Source: Anomaloglossus baeobatrachus (Eukaryota; Chordata; Amphibia; Anura; Aromobatidae). Taken from it: DNA of 64,000 nt. Made by a program: the position numbers and the translations under genes. Positions 10,805 to 22,631 of this stretch are shown in pieces (the stretch's first letter is position 1; each line of letters begins with the position of its first letter). The notes under the pieces were generated by a model. It made no database searches. It was given only the letters and a program-made list of their open reading frames with translations, and was not told where the DNA came from. Where the stretch lies: contig NC_134357.1 in assembly GCF_048569485.1 (NCBI RefSeq), positions 64,101,193 through 64,165,192 of the forward strand, written 5' to 3'.

Positions 10805-11577
10805 TATACGCCCGAAAATGGTGCAAAACAGAGCACACGCTGACTCTGTCTGCTCCATTACAGTCAATGGCCCCATCGGCGCATGCATCCGAAGCCCGTT
10901 TAGCAGGGGGATTTGGACGAAGGCCCCGACGGGACCAGTGAACGTAGGTAATAACACAATGTGAAAGGGCCCTAAGTGTAACAGAAGTTTATTAATAAAA
11001 ATGTAGAATGCACCTTTTAATTTGTTTATTCTTTTTTTTTGCCTTGCTGAGAGCATACACTAGTGTTTTTGCTGATTCTTGGTTAACCCTTTAGTGACGG
11101 AGCTAATTTTCACCTTAATGACCAGACCAAATTTTGCAATTCTGACCAGTGTCACTTCATGAGGTTATAACTCTAGAACGCTTCAACGGATCCCGGTGAT
11201 TCTGAGATTGTTTTTTCGTCACATATTGGACTTCATGTTAGTACCAAATTTAGGACAATATTTTTTGCGTTTATTTATGAAAAAAATTGAATATTGGCAA
11301 AAATTTTGAAAATTTTGCAATTTTCAACTTTTGAATTTTTATACCGTTAAACCAGAGATTTCTGTGACACAAAATAGTTAATAAATAACATTTCCCACAT
11401 GTCTACTTTACATCAGCATAATTTTGGGAACAAATTTTTTTTTCGTTAGGACGTTAGAGGGGTTCAAAGTTTATCAGCGATTTCTCATTTTTACATCAAA
11501 ATTTACAAAACCAGTTTTTTAGGGACCACATCACATTTGAAGTGACTTCAATAGGCCTAGATGACAGAAAATACCCA

Positions 11578-13245
11578 AAAGTGACACCATTATAAAAACT
11601 GCACCCCCCAAAGTACTCAAAACCACATTCAAGAAGTTTATTAACCCTTCAGGTGCTTCACATGAACAAAAGCAATGTGGAATGAAAAAAAGCAAAAATT
11701 AAATTTTACCTAAAAATGTTGCTCTAACCCAAATTTATTCACTTTTAGAAGAAATAACACAACAAAATGGACCCCAAAACTTGTTCCCCACTTTCTTATG
11801 AGCGCGCCGATACCCCACATGTGGTCAGAAACCTCTGTTTGGACAAATGGGAGGGCTCGGAACAGAAGGAGCAATATTTGAATTTTGGAAAGCAAATTTG
11901 GCTGAAATAGATTGCGGGCACCATGTTGCATTTACAGGTCCGCTAAGGTACCTAAACAGAAGAAACCCCTCACAAGTGACACCATTTTGGAAACTAGACC
12001 CCTCAAGGCTTCTATCTAGGGGTATAGTGAGCATTTTAGATCCACAGGTACTTCACAGATTTTGTTAACGTTACGTTGTCATATTGAAAATTTTAATAAT
12101 TTTCTCAAAAATGTTGCTTTAGCATCAATTTTCTCACTTTTTCAAGAGGTAATTCCAAAAATTTGACCTCAAGGTTTGTTAACCACTTTTTTATGAGCGC
12201 GGTGATACCTCACATGGGGTCTGAAACCTTTGTTTGGACAAATGGGAGGGCTTGGAACGAAAGGAGCAATATTTGAATTTTGGAAAGGAAATTTGGCTGA
12301 AAAAGATTGCGGGCACCATGTCACATTTGGAGGACCCCTAAGGTACCTAAACAGCAGAAACCCCGCACAAGTGACCCCATTTTGGAAACTAGGCCCCTGA
12401 AGGAATTTATCTAGATGTTTGGTGAGTACCCTGAACCCCCAGGTGCTTCACAGAATTTTATAACGTTGAGCCATGAAAAAAAAAAAATAAATTTTACCAC
12501 AAAATTGTTATTTCAACCAGGTAGCTTTTTTTTTTACAAGAGTAAAAGGAAAAAATTCAGCATAACATTTATTGTGCAATTTCTCCTGAGTTTGGCGATA
12601 TCTTATATGTGGTGGAAATCAACTGTTTGGGCGCATGGCAGGGCTCGGAAGGGAAGGAGTGCCATTTGACTGCAAAATTGGCTGGAATCAATAGCGGACG
12701 CCAGGTTGCATTTGGAGAGCCCTTGAGGTGCCTAAACAGTGGCTGTCCCCCACAAGTGACTCCATTCTGGAAACAAGACACCTCAAGGCTTTTATCTAGG
12801 TGTATAGTGAGCAGTTTGAATCCACGAATACTTCACAGAATTTGATAAGCTTAGGTTGCCATATTGAAAATTTTCATTTTTTTCACAAAAATGTTGCTTC
12901 AGCATCAAATTTCTCACTTTTTCAAGAGACAACAACAAACCGTGGACCCAACAGGTTTTTATCCAATGTCTTATGAGCACAGGGATACCCCACATGTGGC
13001 CAAAAACTTCTGTTTGGATAAATTGGAGGGCTTGGAATGGAAGGAGCACCATTTGAATTCTGGAAAAGTTGAGATAAATTGCGGGCACCATGTCACATTT
13101 GCAGGGCCCCTTGGGTACCTATACATTAGAAACCCCCCACAAGTGACCCCATTTTGGAAACTGGATTTTATCCAGGAGTATAGTAAGCATTTTGAATCCA
13201 CAGGTACTTCACAAAAATGTTGCTGTAGCAACAAATGTCTCACTT
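11578..13245. repeat. Internal tandem repeats, about 390-bp period, four copies plus part
   Basis: The phrase TGTTTGGACAAATGGGAGGG recurs in varied form near 11836, 12230, 12625 and 13010, spacing about 389-394 bp. AAGTGACACCATTTTGGAAACT recurs in the same register. Copies are clearly diverged, so the array is old. Confidence 0.8.
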
Positions 13246-13609
13246 TTAGGCTATGTGGCCATGATCCAGCGACACGGCGTCTAGTACACAGTGTCAGCCT
13301 TCCTGCAGAGATGTGAGTGTTGTCCACGGGAGAACGCAGCTGCCCATGCCCACGATTTGGGTTCAGGCCGCTGTGGAGCTCTATGCTACCTGCAGAGAAC
13401 ACTCATCTCCGCAGCATAAATTGACATGCGGAGGCTTGGGAAGCTGCACCACAGGTCAGTGTATGCTGCGGAGAAGAGAAGCACAGTGGGCATGGGATCT
13501 CCAAAAATCCTTCCACTGTGCTTCTACTGCACAACGCAGCGCTATGGACGCAGGGAAAACACTCTGCGCCCAAAACGCTGCAAACCCTGATCGTGGGCAC
13601 ACAGCCTAA
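13246..13609. mobile_element. Short Harbinger-like MITE
   Basis: Ends are inverted: TAGGCTATGTGGCC on the left and GGGCACACAGCCTA on the right, in a T/A-rich target. Length about 364 bp, no coding capacity. It interrupts the last ~390-bp repeat of the TTAA element. Confidence 0.6.
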
Positions 13610-14366
13610 AATGCTACAATGGATGAATGGATAGATGTCAAACAAATATAACGTCCCACCCCCTGCATATTCTAAGCTGGCGCCCTTTAGTGCCTTTCAT
13701 GTGGCACTAAAGGGTGCCTAGCCTTGTATTTAGCCCCCCAAAAAATTAATAATTAAAATAAACGACGTGGGGTCCCCCCTATTTTTGATAGCCAGCTAGG
13801 GTAAAGCAGACAGCTGTAGCCTGCAAACCACAGCTGACAGCTTCACCTTGGCTGGTGATCAATTTGGAGGGCTCCCCAGGCGTTTTTTTAAAAAAAAACA
13901 AAACGTGGGGTCCCCCCCAAATTAGATCACCAGCCAAGGTGAAGCGGACAGCTGGGGTCTGGTATTCTCAGGGTGGGAAGAGCCATGGTTATTGGACTCT
14001 TCCCAGCCTAAAAATAGCAGGCCACAGCCGCCCCAGAAGTGGCGCATCCATTAGATGCGCCAATCCTGGCGCTTCGCTCCAGCTCATCCCGCGCCCTGGT
14101 GCGGTGGCAGACGGGGTAATATATGGGGTTGATACCAGCTGTAATGTCACCTGGCATCAAGCCCTGGGGTTAGTGATGTCACGGCATCTGAACAGATACC
14201 CGACATTACTAACCCAGTCAAGTAATAGAAAAAAATAAAGACAAAAAAAAAATTTATTTGAAAAAAAAAACTCCCCGAAACATTCCTCTTTTACCAATTT
14301 ATTGAAAATAAATAAATTTCGGTCGCTGTAATCCATTTTGGAGGTCCCACGCCGACTCTGGATCTT

Positions 14367-14630
14367 CTAGAATATGGGGGGCACGTTCAGGGAACGTATC
14401 CCCCATTTTCTGGAAGAGCAAGCTCTCCATGAGCAGTGTGGGTGCAGTAATCTGAGAATACTGCACTCACACTGCCCCGGTCCAACCTAGGGCAGAGTGA
14501 CCTGCAGTAACCTCATTCTAGAATATGAGGGGCACGCTCACAGAACGTACCCCCCATTTTCTAGAACAGCAGTCTCTCCATGTGAGGAGTGTGACTGCAG
14601 ATTACCGCACTCACCCTCCCCCGGTCCACA
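14367..14630. repeat. Two-copy direct repeat of about 147 bp
   Basis: A segment starting TCTAGAATATGGGGGGCACG near 14367 recurs in diverged form starting TCTAGAATATGAGGGGCACG near 14517. Both contain CCCCCATTTTCT and run to a G/C-rich CCCCGGTCCA. Confidence 0.7.
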
Positions 14631-14789
14631 GTGGAGTAGCCTGTGCAGTAGCGACGTCAGCAGGATCCCTGCTTGCAGGGATCCAGCTGACAGCCGCTGT
14701 CTGCGCATGCGCCGTCAGCTTTCAAGAAGGAGGCGGCGTGCTGTGATCGCGGGGCCGGAGCAGGAGCACCAGCAGCCAGGTAACGTAAA

Positions 14790-14834
14790 ACCGGGGGCTG
14801 GGGGCTGGGGGCTGGGGGCTGGGGGCTGGGGGCG
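14790..14834 (+). repeat. (GGGGGCT)n microsatellite
   Basis: About six copies of GGGGGCT in a row, followed by GGCGACGGCGACGGCGG. The strand is rich in five-G runs. Confidence 0.9.
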
Positions 14835-14859
14835 ACGGCGACGGCGGGACCTGGGGACA

Positions 14860-15473
14860 ACTTTCTGCCGCATGTGACGTGTCACATGCGGCAGAAAGTG
14901 CAGGATGAATGCGGCCGCCATCTTCCACGCTCCGGAGGGGGGAGGGGGGAGGCGGCTCTGGAGACCAGAGGGGGCTCCGGGGACCAGAGATCTCCGGTGG
15001 ACCGGAGGAGGGGTCAGGGGGAGGACATTTCCCTCCGATCTGAAATGTGTGATCATTTCAGATCGGAGGGAAATGAATGCAGAGCCGGCGGCGGCGGGAG
15101 TTTTCAGCGCGCGTCGGCGCCATCTTGGATTTTCCGGAGGGGGGGTAGGGGTGGTGGGGGGACTCTCCGGTACCGGGGGCTTTGGGGGCACTAAGGGCTC
15201 ATATTTATTTCTCATCTGACATGTTTGATCACGTCAGATGAGAAATAAATCAATTTTACCGGCCATTTATTTTTTTTTAATGTTGTGATCGTATTAACGG
15301 GGTCCAAAAAAAACACCCCGATTCATAATCTTGGGGGTCTCAGCTACCTCCGGTAGCTGAAACCCCCGAGATTTTTCGTCACTGGGGGGCGCTACAAGCT
15401 TTTTCCGGCCTGACGTCTCAAGACGTCGGAACAGAATAAGTACCCTGTTTTTCCGACGTCTTGAGACGTTAGG
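14860..15473. repeat. Cluster of five hairpins at the right end of the TTAA element
   Basis: Successive inverted repeats lie at 14860-14899 (19 of 20 pairs, almost no loop), 15026-15075 (22-bp arms), 15203-15250 (18-bp arms), 15330-15370 (about 19-bp arms) and 15409-15473 (about 26-bp arms). They are separate stems with unrelated sequence, not one repeat family. Confidence 0.85.
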
Positions 15474-15567
15474 CCGTCGCTATGGGGTTAAGGAATGCAC
15501 GAATCCAGGATAATTACGCTGTTATACTGATCCAATAAACACAGTAAATCGCAGCATGCAGTGATTC

Positions 15568-16606
15568 TGTGACGCACTGGCCTATCAGGTCGTCACAGGA
15601 CATTGTGCAATCTGCCCTTCTGCATGGTGTCCATCTCCTCCTTGGTTACGGGTCCCTGGCCTTTGGTGTTGCTAAGAACAAGCTAATGAAAACCCTAGAA
15701 GCACTCTGCACCACTCCCATTAGATACACCAATGGGAAGCCTGAAGGGAATAGGGCCGCCCACTTGGGGGGTTGGTAAGGGAGGGTCAGGAGTGTCAGGA
15801 GCAGTTCAGTTGAGTGGTGACTCTCGACAGGAGAGGTCACACGTTCGTTGGAGGAGGTTAGGAACTGGGCTGCTCAGTTACTAGGTGGCAGACGTTGGTC
15901 TGGGCCTAGTAGGAGCTGGAACCCTGGTCGCAGGGGATCGTGTCAAGGGGCATGGAACTGCCGAGAAGGGCAGCCGGCGGCCTTGAGCCATCTCCGGGCA
16001 GGGGCCAGGGCACGGCGGTGTACGTGGACCCTAGGCTGGGAAGTAGCTTCAAACGTCCTGGTAATTTACCCGACGAGGGCGAAGACTTCACGATTCGTCC
16101 TCCACCTGCTCCAAAATCGGGGTACTAGCGCAACGAGGGGGATAGGACTTTCCCAATACATAGTCCAGAAAATCCCAAGCGTGAACCCTGAGAGCAAGCT
16201 CACTCCATTAGCCATATGGGTGAGCGGGACCCGACTAGTTCTATACTACAGGGGCCATCCAGTAAAGAAAGTGCCAAGAAAAAGGTCACAGGCTAACAAG
16301 CAACACCATCGGGCACGGGAGCCCAGCGTACTCCCTCCCTGCTACAGCGGTGCTAAGAATTCCGGTTTACAAGTTGTCGGTGTCAGCGTTATTGGACTGA
16401 GTGAGTACGCAGTGACCCTTTCCTCCCCAACGGTGCTCCCCACTCACCATCACCAAGCCCCAGGGCACTTCCCCCTACCCACGGAGGGGTTAAACACCTG
16501 ATTGCCCTTCCATCGTCACCGGGCGCTCCCAACAGCAGCGGTGGTATTCCACCTTACCACACACCGTGGGTGGCGACGCAAACTCTAACCACACTGGGGC
16601 AGTACA
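15568..16606 (+). mobile_element. Solo LTR of a Gypsy-type element
   Basis: 1039 bp beginning TGTGACGC and ending GGGGCAGTACA, flanked by a 4-bp duplication ATTC (15564-15567 and 16607-16610). Near its 3' end it has CCCACGGAGGGG, AGCAGCGGTGGT and CACCGTGGGTGGCG, words shared with the LTRs of the element at 29649-33879. It looks like a solo LTR left by recombination and is older than either whole element. Direction is inferred from that similarity. Confidence 0.7.
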
Positions 16607-17493
16607 ATTCACTTTCTCATGCCGAATTGGCATGAGAAATAAAGATGTGATCGGCACTGGTCCATACTATAACATTGGAGTGATGAGTGCTATCTGATGA
16701 AACTCGTCCATATTATACGGGGGTGGGTGAGCGAGCCCTAAGTGAATAAATCTGCTTCCTACTTTTTCTTTAACCCACATTTAAAGTTTAGGTGTACTAA
16801 CTTTTTGGTTCATTAGGATGGGACTTCAGGTAGGGTCATCGGCTCTGTCCTGGCCGCTCCGCTGCCTCTGGTATCTCTATGTGCCTCCTTTTTCCACCCA
16901 TGGCGAGGACAGTGACAGTCGTAACTTCAACCCATTCACCACCTGGCGATTTTCCGTTTTTGTTTTTTTTACCGCCTTCTTCCAGAAGCCATATTTTTTT
17001 TTTATTTTTCCATCAACAAAGCCATATGAGGGGTTGTTTTTTTTCTGGACAAGTTGTACCTTTGAAAGAAACCATTAATTTTACTGGAAAGCAGGGAAAA
17101 CATTCCAAGTACAGTGAAATTGCAAAAAAAAGTGCCATTTCACAATGTTTTTTTAAACTTTTTTTCTCCACTTTTTATTCATCCAGTCGCTTGAGCTATA
17201 CAGAACATGGAATCAGTATGGATGGGAAAAGAAGATCTATAGGCAGCTGAATCTCCAGCAATAAATTGAAATGCCCTTCCCAAAAATATTCAATAAGTAT
17301 GGAGGCATATTAGTGATGGGCAGTCCGGCTCTTTGTGGTGTCCGGATCTGGATTCCTTGGCTCTGCTCACCAAAAAGAGCCAGCTGTTTCAGATCTTAAA
17401 TGGATCCCTATGTGAACACATTAAACATGATGTTAGCGTAACCAAAACCCCGCCCACCCACTGTAAAAGCCCTCCCACTTGCAACAGGCCAAT
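16607..17493. other. Non-coding stretch with fragments of dispersed repeats
   Basis: No gene seen. 16960-17180 is T-rich with CATATGAGGGGTTGTTTT and AAGTTGTACCTTTGAAAG, reminiscent of the repeat at 48700-49170. 17213-17290 has an inverted, diverged copy at about 24490-24575. From 17310 on, GGGCAGTCCGGCTCTTTG and AAAGAGCCAGC suggest a foldback repeat that resumes after the MITE, near 18440. Confidence 0.4.
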
Positions 17494-17496
17494 TAA

Positions 17497-18331
17497 GGCT
17501 AGGTTCACATTTCCGTTGTTTTGCATCAGTCACAATCCGCCGCTCTGATAAACAGCGCAATTCGTTTGGCAGATTCCGTTGTTTCCCATAGACATATATA
17601 TGAGCGGCGGATTGTGACTGATGCCCTCGCGTTGCATCTTCCGCCCGACTGATCATCGTCGGGAAGCAGGAACGCAGAGAGTAACGTTTTTTGAGCAGCA
17701 GAATCCTTATGATTTTACTGTGCATGCTCTCTCTCGGCGGCCGAACGATCAGCTGATCACCCGGCAGCCGCCTTCTGTGAGCAATTAGCTGATCACCCGG
17801 CGGCCGGCTTCTGTGAGCGATCAGCTGATCTCCCGGCCGCCGGCTTCTGTGAGCGATCAGCTGATCACCCGGTGGCCAGCTTCTGTGAGCGATCAGCTGA
17901 TCTCCCGGCGGCCAGCTTTTGAGAGTGATCAGCTGATCTCCCGGCCGCCGGCTTTTGAGAGCGATCAGCTGATCTCCCGGCAGCCGGCTAATAAGAGCGA
18001 TCAGCTGATCACCCGGCGGCCGGCTAATGAGAGCGGTCAGCTGATTATTCACAATAGCCGGCCGCCAGGAGATCATCTGATTGCTCGCAAAAGCCGGCGT
18101 CCGGCTATTGTGAACGATCAGCTGATCGCTCTCATTAGCCGGCGGCCGGGAGATCAGCTGATCGCTCACAGAAGCCGGCCGCCGGCTATTGTGAGCGATC
18201 AGCTGATCGTTCTCTCTCTTTTTACAACGGAATCCGCTTTCTAACTCCAATTATTGTCATCTGTTGTACAACGCATCAGTCACAAGCAACGCATGTGACT
18301 GATGCAAAACAACGGAAATGTGGACCTAGCC
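17497..18331. mobile_element. Harbinger-like MITE carrying a palindrome array
   Basis: The inverted termini read GGCTAGGTTCACATTTCCG on the left and the reverse complement of CGGAAATGTGGACCTAGCC on the right, and they continue into GTTGTTTTGCATCAGTCAC. TAA flanks both sides (17494-17496, 18332-18334). Length 835 bp. The body is the array described separately; open frames across it are repeat artefacts. Confidence 0.85.
17744..18212. repeat. Thirteen-copy minisatellite around GATCAGCTGATC
   Basis: The first eight units are 36 bp long, pattern GAGCGATCAGCTGATC then CCCGGC and GCCGGCTTCTGT. The last five alternate in orientation, since the core is its own reverse complement. Nearly all units keep the core; one or two are mutated. 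Each core contains CAGCTG. Confidence 0.9.
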
Positions 18332-18334
18332 TAA

Positions 18335-19042
18335 AATGTGGAGTGGGTGGGATTTTGTTCATGTGGGCGGGACTTTGGTTTATGCTCTGTGAGAGCCATT
18401 AAGAGAATTTAGTGGTGCTCACTGGTGTCCTGGCTCCCATCATTCACAACAGGGAGCCAGCTCTTTGTGTTGGATCATGCGCGACCGCCACATCACTACG
18501 GCACATACAGGCACCAGAGGGAGCGGAGAGACCAGGACAAAGCCGAAGACCCTTCCCACAGTCCCACCCCAATGCACCGTAAGCTTTATACACCCAAACT
18601 TCAAATGTGGATTAAACAACAACCGGGATGCAGATTTCTTCACTAAAGATATCCAGTAAATCAATATAACTGCTCCATTAAGGCCATACATTTACTTTAA
18701 CATGCTAAATTGTAATGGCAGGTTTTCTTTAAATGCTAGTGCTTTCTTCATTATTCAATGGAATGAAAAAAATGCAAGTACAGAAAATCTGCAACATCAA
18801 AACTGATCAAAAGAAGAGGCGTAAAATTAGAATGGCTAATATTTTAGAAATGTCATGAAGAACACAAACTAAAGCTAGTCGACATTAACATTCAGAACCC
18901 ATTTAATGATAGTATTATGGCTCATTTATGTATTTCCTCTCATCAGACCAGTATGTTGTATTTAGCATATTGGGCATGAGTGGAATTTAGATGCAGCATT
19001 GTTATGTGGGTGGTCTTGATACATATGCACAACTCTTTGTAA
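18335..19042. other. Non-coding spacer
   Basis: No gene or clear element end recognised. The first ~150 bp continue the repeat interrupted by the MITE (GGGAGCCAGCTCTTTGTG near 18452). The remainder is unremarkable AT-rich DNA. Confidence 0.4.
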
Positions 19043-19505
19043 GGCCTGCGCCACACATCCGTGCCTCCGGTACGTTTTTGGCATTTTTTGCACGTACCGG
19101 AGACACGTGCTGATGTTGACATACTATTTTTAATCTAAAAAGCCTCACGTCAGTGTTTGCGCACGGAGCGTGTGTCCGTTCCGTGCGTACGTTTGTGCGT
19201 GTCGAAAAAGCGCTGACATGTCCGTTTTCCACCGGCATCACGTCCTCACGGATCCATTAAATCCTATGGGTCCGTGTTTACACGTACGTGATACGGATGG
19301 CCTCCGTATGCTATCCGTGTGGTCCGTGTCCGTGTTTTAATTAGAAAGTTTGTTACACTCTGAAATACTTTCAGGTGGCGTAGCTAACATATTTTTTTGC
19401 ACAAAACTAACTGTGCATTTGCAGAAGGAGTGAGCAAGCAAGAAGTTGTAGTTCTGTGTATTGCAAGATCTATTTTGAGCAAACTTTCGTCTTCGAAATA
19501 TAATA

Positions 19506-21811
19506 ATGGCACCACGGGTGGACACGGAGAAACTTATAACAGCTGTCGAGACTCACCCACCATTATGGGATACACGTGTAGATGGTTACCATGACCGACT
19601 GACAGTTGATCGCCATTGGAATCAAGTAGCTGAGGAAGTGTACCCCAATAATGCATGGTCTAGATGTTCTCCTGCAAAGCGTGCTAAATATGGTAAGTTG
19701 TTGTATTTTTTTATAGTTATTTATTTAATATCTATATTTGGATTTGTTCATACTTTCAAACTGTGATTGTTTTGGCATAGTTATGTTGTCTTTTAGTGTA
19801 AAATCCTATGAGAAGAATTGGTCTATGTACTACTCAATATATTGAGTTCCTGTACACTTTTTTCATAGTATCACCAAACTTTCATCAGTGTCAAAAATCG
19901 AAGTATACTTAAATTTGTAATCTGACTTGGAATTCTTCATGAATTTACTTAATTAACTGATTAAACTGTCATGTTTTTTAAAATTCCCTGTTGTATTAGT
20001 CTAAATTTAGTATCACACTTGAAAATGTTGGTTTTTGTTTTTTTTTAAAATAAAATTGTTTAAAATGACATGTCAATATCATTACCTACATGTATCAAAT
20101 AATATTTCGAGTAATTTATAGCCAAATGTCATTGCAAAAACACCAAATTATAATTTAAATATAGATGACAATTACTTAAAATATAATTATTCAGAAATAT
20201 TATTTGGTTATGTGTGAATGTCTAAACATGTTTTTGAATGATGAATATCTAAATAAATTATATTTCATCCTAAGTATTTGACCAACATAATTGTGTTAAA
20301 TTGTATATTAAATTTCGCAAACATTATTTAAATTAATGTGTGCAGAATTATGGAGAATGTTGCAAGTGACATATTTGTAAATTTTCCACAGTTGACTTGG
20401 TAAAAAGGCGTTGGCGTTCAGCCCGTGATCAGTACCGAAGGGAGTACAACCCTATGCCATCCTCATCCAGCCAAGGCCGCAAACGCAGATATGTCTACTA
20501 TGAACAAATAAGCTTCCTAGCACCCATCTTAGAAGTTACACAGTAAGTTTTTTTTTTTCTGAAAAAAAAAAAAACCCTGAAGATAATTGGACAAAGATAA
20601 ATGTTAAGATTGTAATATGTTTTTTCATTTCTTATAGAACGGAGGATAATCTTGACGAATCAGATGATGAACCAACAGCAGGTCCCTCTGCTACAGCCAC
20701 CTCAGCATCAGAACAAGAACCTGGCAGAGAAGACATTGAAATTCCTGAGACTCAACAAGATGCAGCAACTGAATCACATGAGGGTGGGACAGAGAGTGCA
20801 CAAACCAACACCCAAGGCTCTTCAACGCAACAAACAACCACACCAGCTACACAAGCAACACAAACAAATGTACTTCCACGTTTTGCACCACAACCTCTAC
20901 GTGCAAGAAGAATCCGCAGACCTGAGGAAATGAGATCCTTACCGGAAATAATTGACACACGCATTATTCACATAATGAACACTTTAATTCCAGAAACAGA
21001 TGCCGAGCGTTTTTGTCGCTCTTTATCAACTAGCTTAACCAAAATTCCTTCAGATAGGCAGGAACGTGTAAGAGCTGCTATGCTGACCCTACTGTCAGCT
21101 AGTCAGGCAGAACAGGAACCAGTGAGAGTGTATGAGGCCATAGAAAATTGGCGTACCATTATGCAACAACATACAGTCCCAAACACAACAGACAATCAAA
21201 ATACAATTTCAACACAAACAACAATGGCAACTGTAATAGTCAATAATCCACTATTACAACAATCTGGACAACCTTCAATTGCTTCAAGTACGTTATTCCC
21301 AACACCAATTAGACAAGGGTATGTTGCAACCAATACTGGTGCCTTAAGCACAGTACAAAGTGCTACCTCTCAGCAACCCATGAACTATATGAATTTACAA
21401 CCAACTCAAACTACTAGTTACTTTACTCAACCCACAAATATTGGTGGTTTACCTAATTTGTTTCCAGGTTCAACATACCCACAATCATTCATGATGCCTC
21501 ATTATCCAATCTCAACTATGTTACCTACACCACACTTACAAACATCAGTCAACTATCCTCAAGGTCAACAACATACACACACACAATACCCAATTACCCA
21601 TGTAGATCCACAGGTGTACTCAACCACAGGCAATGTGTTGGGACAAACCAGCATGCAACAGACTGTTCCACACACTACTGTAGCTAGTAATAGGAATGTT
21701 GTTCAGCAAACAACTGTTTCCATTCCTGAAAATACCATTTCTGAGGCCACACAAAACAACATACTCAGCAACACTCAGGTTACTTCACTAGAAGATCTTG
21801 TTGACTTGTGA
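19506..21811 (+). CDS. Harbinger MADF/Myb-like DNA-binding protein, three exons
   Basis: Exons 19506-19692, 20392-20542 and 20638-21811 join in frame to 503 residues. Every intron is GT...AG (donors GGTAAG and CAGTAAGT, acceptors CCACAG and TTATAG), so this is a prediction with good splice support. Residues 8-110 form a MADF-type domain: EKLITAVETHPPLWD, then after the first intron VDLVKRRWRSARDQYRREY, then YYEQISFLAPIL. Residues about 233-268 (ERFCRSLSTSLTKIP and onward) resemble a BESS motif, the usual partner of MADF. The remaining ~210 residues are rich in Thr, Gln, Asn and Ser. In Harbinger elements this second protein helps carry the transposase to the nucleus and to the element ends. 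The start has no competing upstream ATG close by. Confidence 0.85.
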
Positions 21812-22631
21812 TGCACATTTTTGTTAATCTTAACAATCAAACAACAAATCTGATGAATGTGTCAAAATGTTAAAAAAGAGGGATTTCCAAAAATGTGCTA
21901 ACTCAAAGTTGAAAAGATTTTAAAAACATGTGTGATTATACTTAGTGACGGATCACATATATGTTTTATGGCCTTTATTTTTGGAAATTTATTAACACAT
22001 TTTTACCCAACCAATTTGATGGTTAGATTATTTCTAATATTCTGAAAACACAGTTTACAATTTTTTGGTCTATGACAATGTCCAACATGATAGCAACTTT
22101 ATTGGCCGACATTTTTCAACATTGTAAGCAATGCACACATTTTCTTTACAATTACTCTTGTATGTAAAGTATATTTTGTATGTTATGAAGAATACCATCA
22201 AAATTTACATTTAGAAAAATTTAACACAAGATGAACAATATGTACATTTTTAATGTGGATGTGAAAAAATAACATCCTTACTTTATGGATTAATATGCTT
22301 ATTCTTAATAAAAGATTCTGTTTTTGAAGAAAAGAAACATGTTTATTATTGATATTTATTAATAATATTGCATTTTTTCAATAGACGATTAACATTATTA
22401 ATGTTGTAAGTTTAAAATAAGTTTCCTAAAACATGATAGTAACACAGAAATGTACATACACATACATACAACATTCAGAAAACCATGTTGCTAACAGAAA
22501 TGTCAGTTTATGATTAACGCATTTGCCCTTTAATCCTAGTTTGATTTAAGCTCTTAGATGTTGAGAAAATTTAACCAAGTTCCTATAATAAAAAAAATTT
22601 ATATTTTTATCAACACAAAACCATCACAATC

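Larger units (their letters stand above)
2544..10972. mobile_element. Harbinger-like MITE (about 400 bp) split by a Gypsy insertion
   Basis: The left part is 2544-2779 and the right part 10809-10972; together they make about 400 bp. The terminal inverted repeats start GGCCGCTTTAACATTGTG on the left and (reverse complemented) GGGCCCTTTCACATTGTG on the right, and both continue into TTACCTACG. TAA stands next to both ends (2541-2543 and 10973-10975), the 3-bp target typical of PIF/Harbinger elements. No coding capacity. It was present before the Gypsy element landed in it. Confidence 0.75.
11087..15487. mobile_element. TTAA-flanked DNA element (Kolobok- or piggyBac-like), non-autonomous, 4.4 kb
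   Basis: TTAA stands at both ends (11083-11086 and 15488-15491). The inner termini are inverted: CCCTTTAGTGACGGAGC on the left, and on the right the reverse complement of CCGTCGCTATGGGG. TTAA targets are used by piggyBac and Kolobok elements; with no transposase visible I cannot decide between them. The body holds a block of ~390-bp repeats, a later MITE insertion at 13246, a GC-rich part, and a chain of hairpins at the right end. The ORFs inside are short and look incidental. Confidence 0.6.

Noticed and set aside
17408-18250. 280-codon minus frame with RPPGDQLIAHRS-type repeats
   Set aside because: It is the translation of the 36-bp palindrome array within a MITE; the frame is open on both strands for the same reason.
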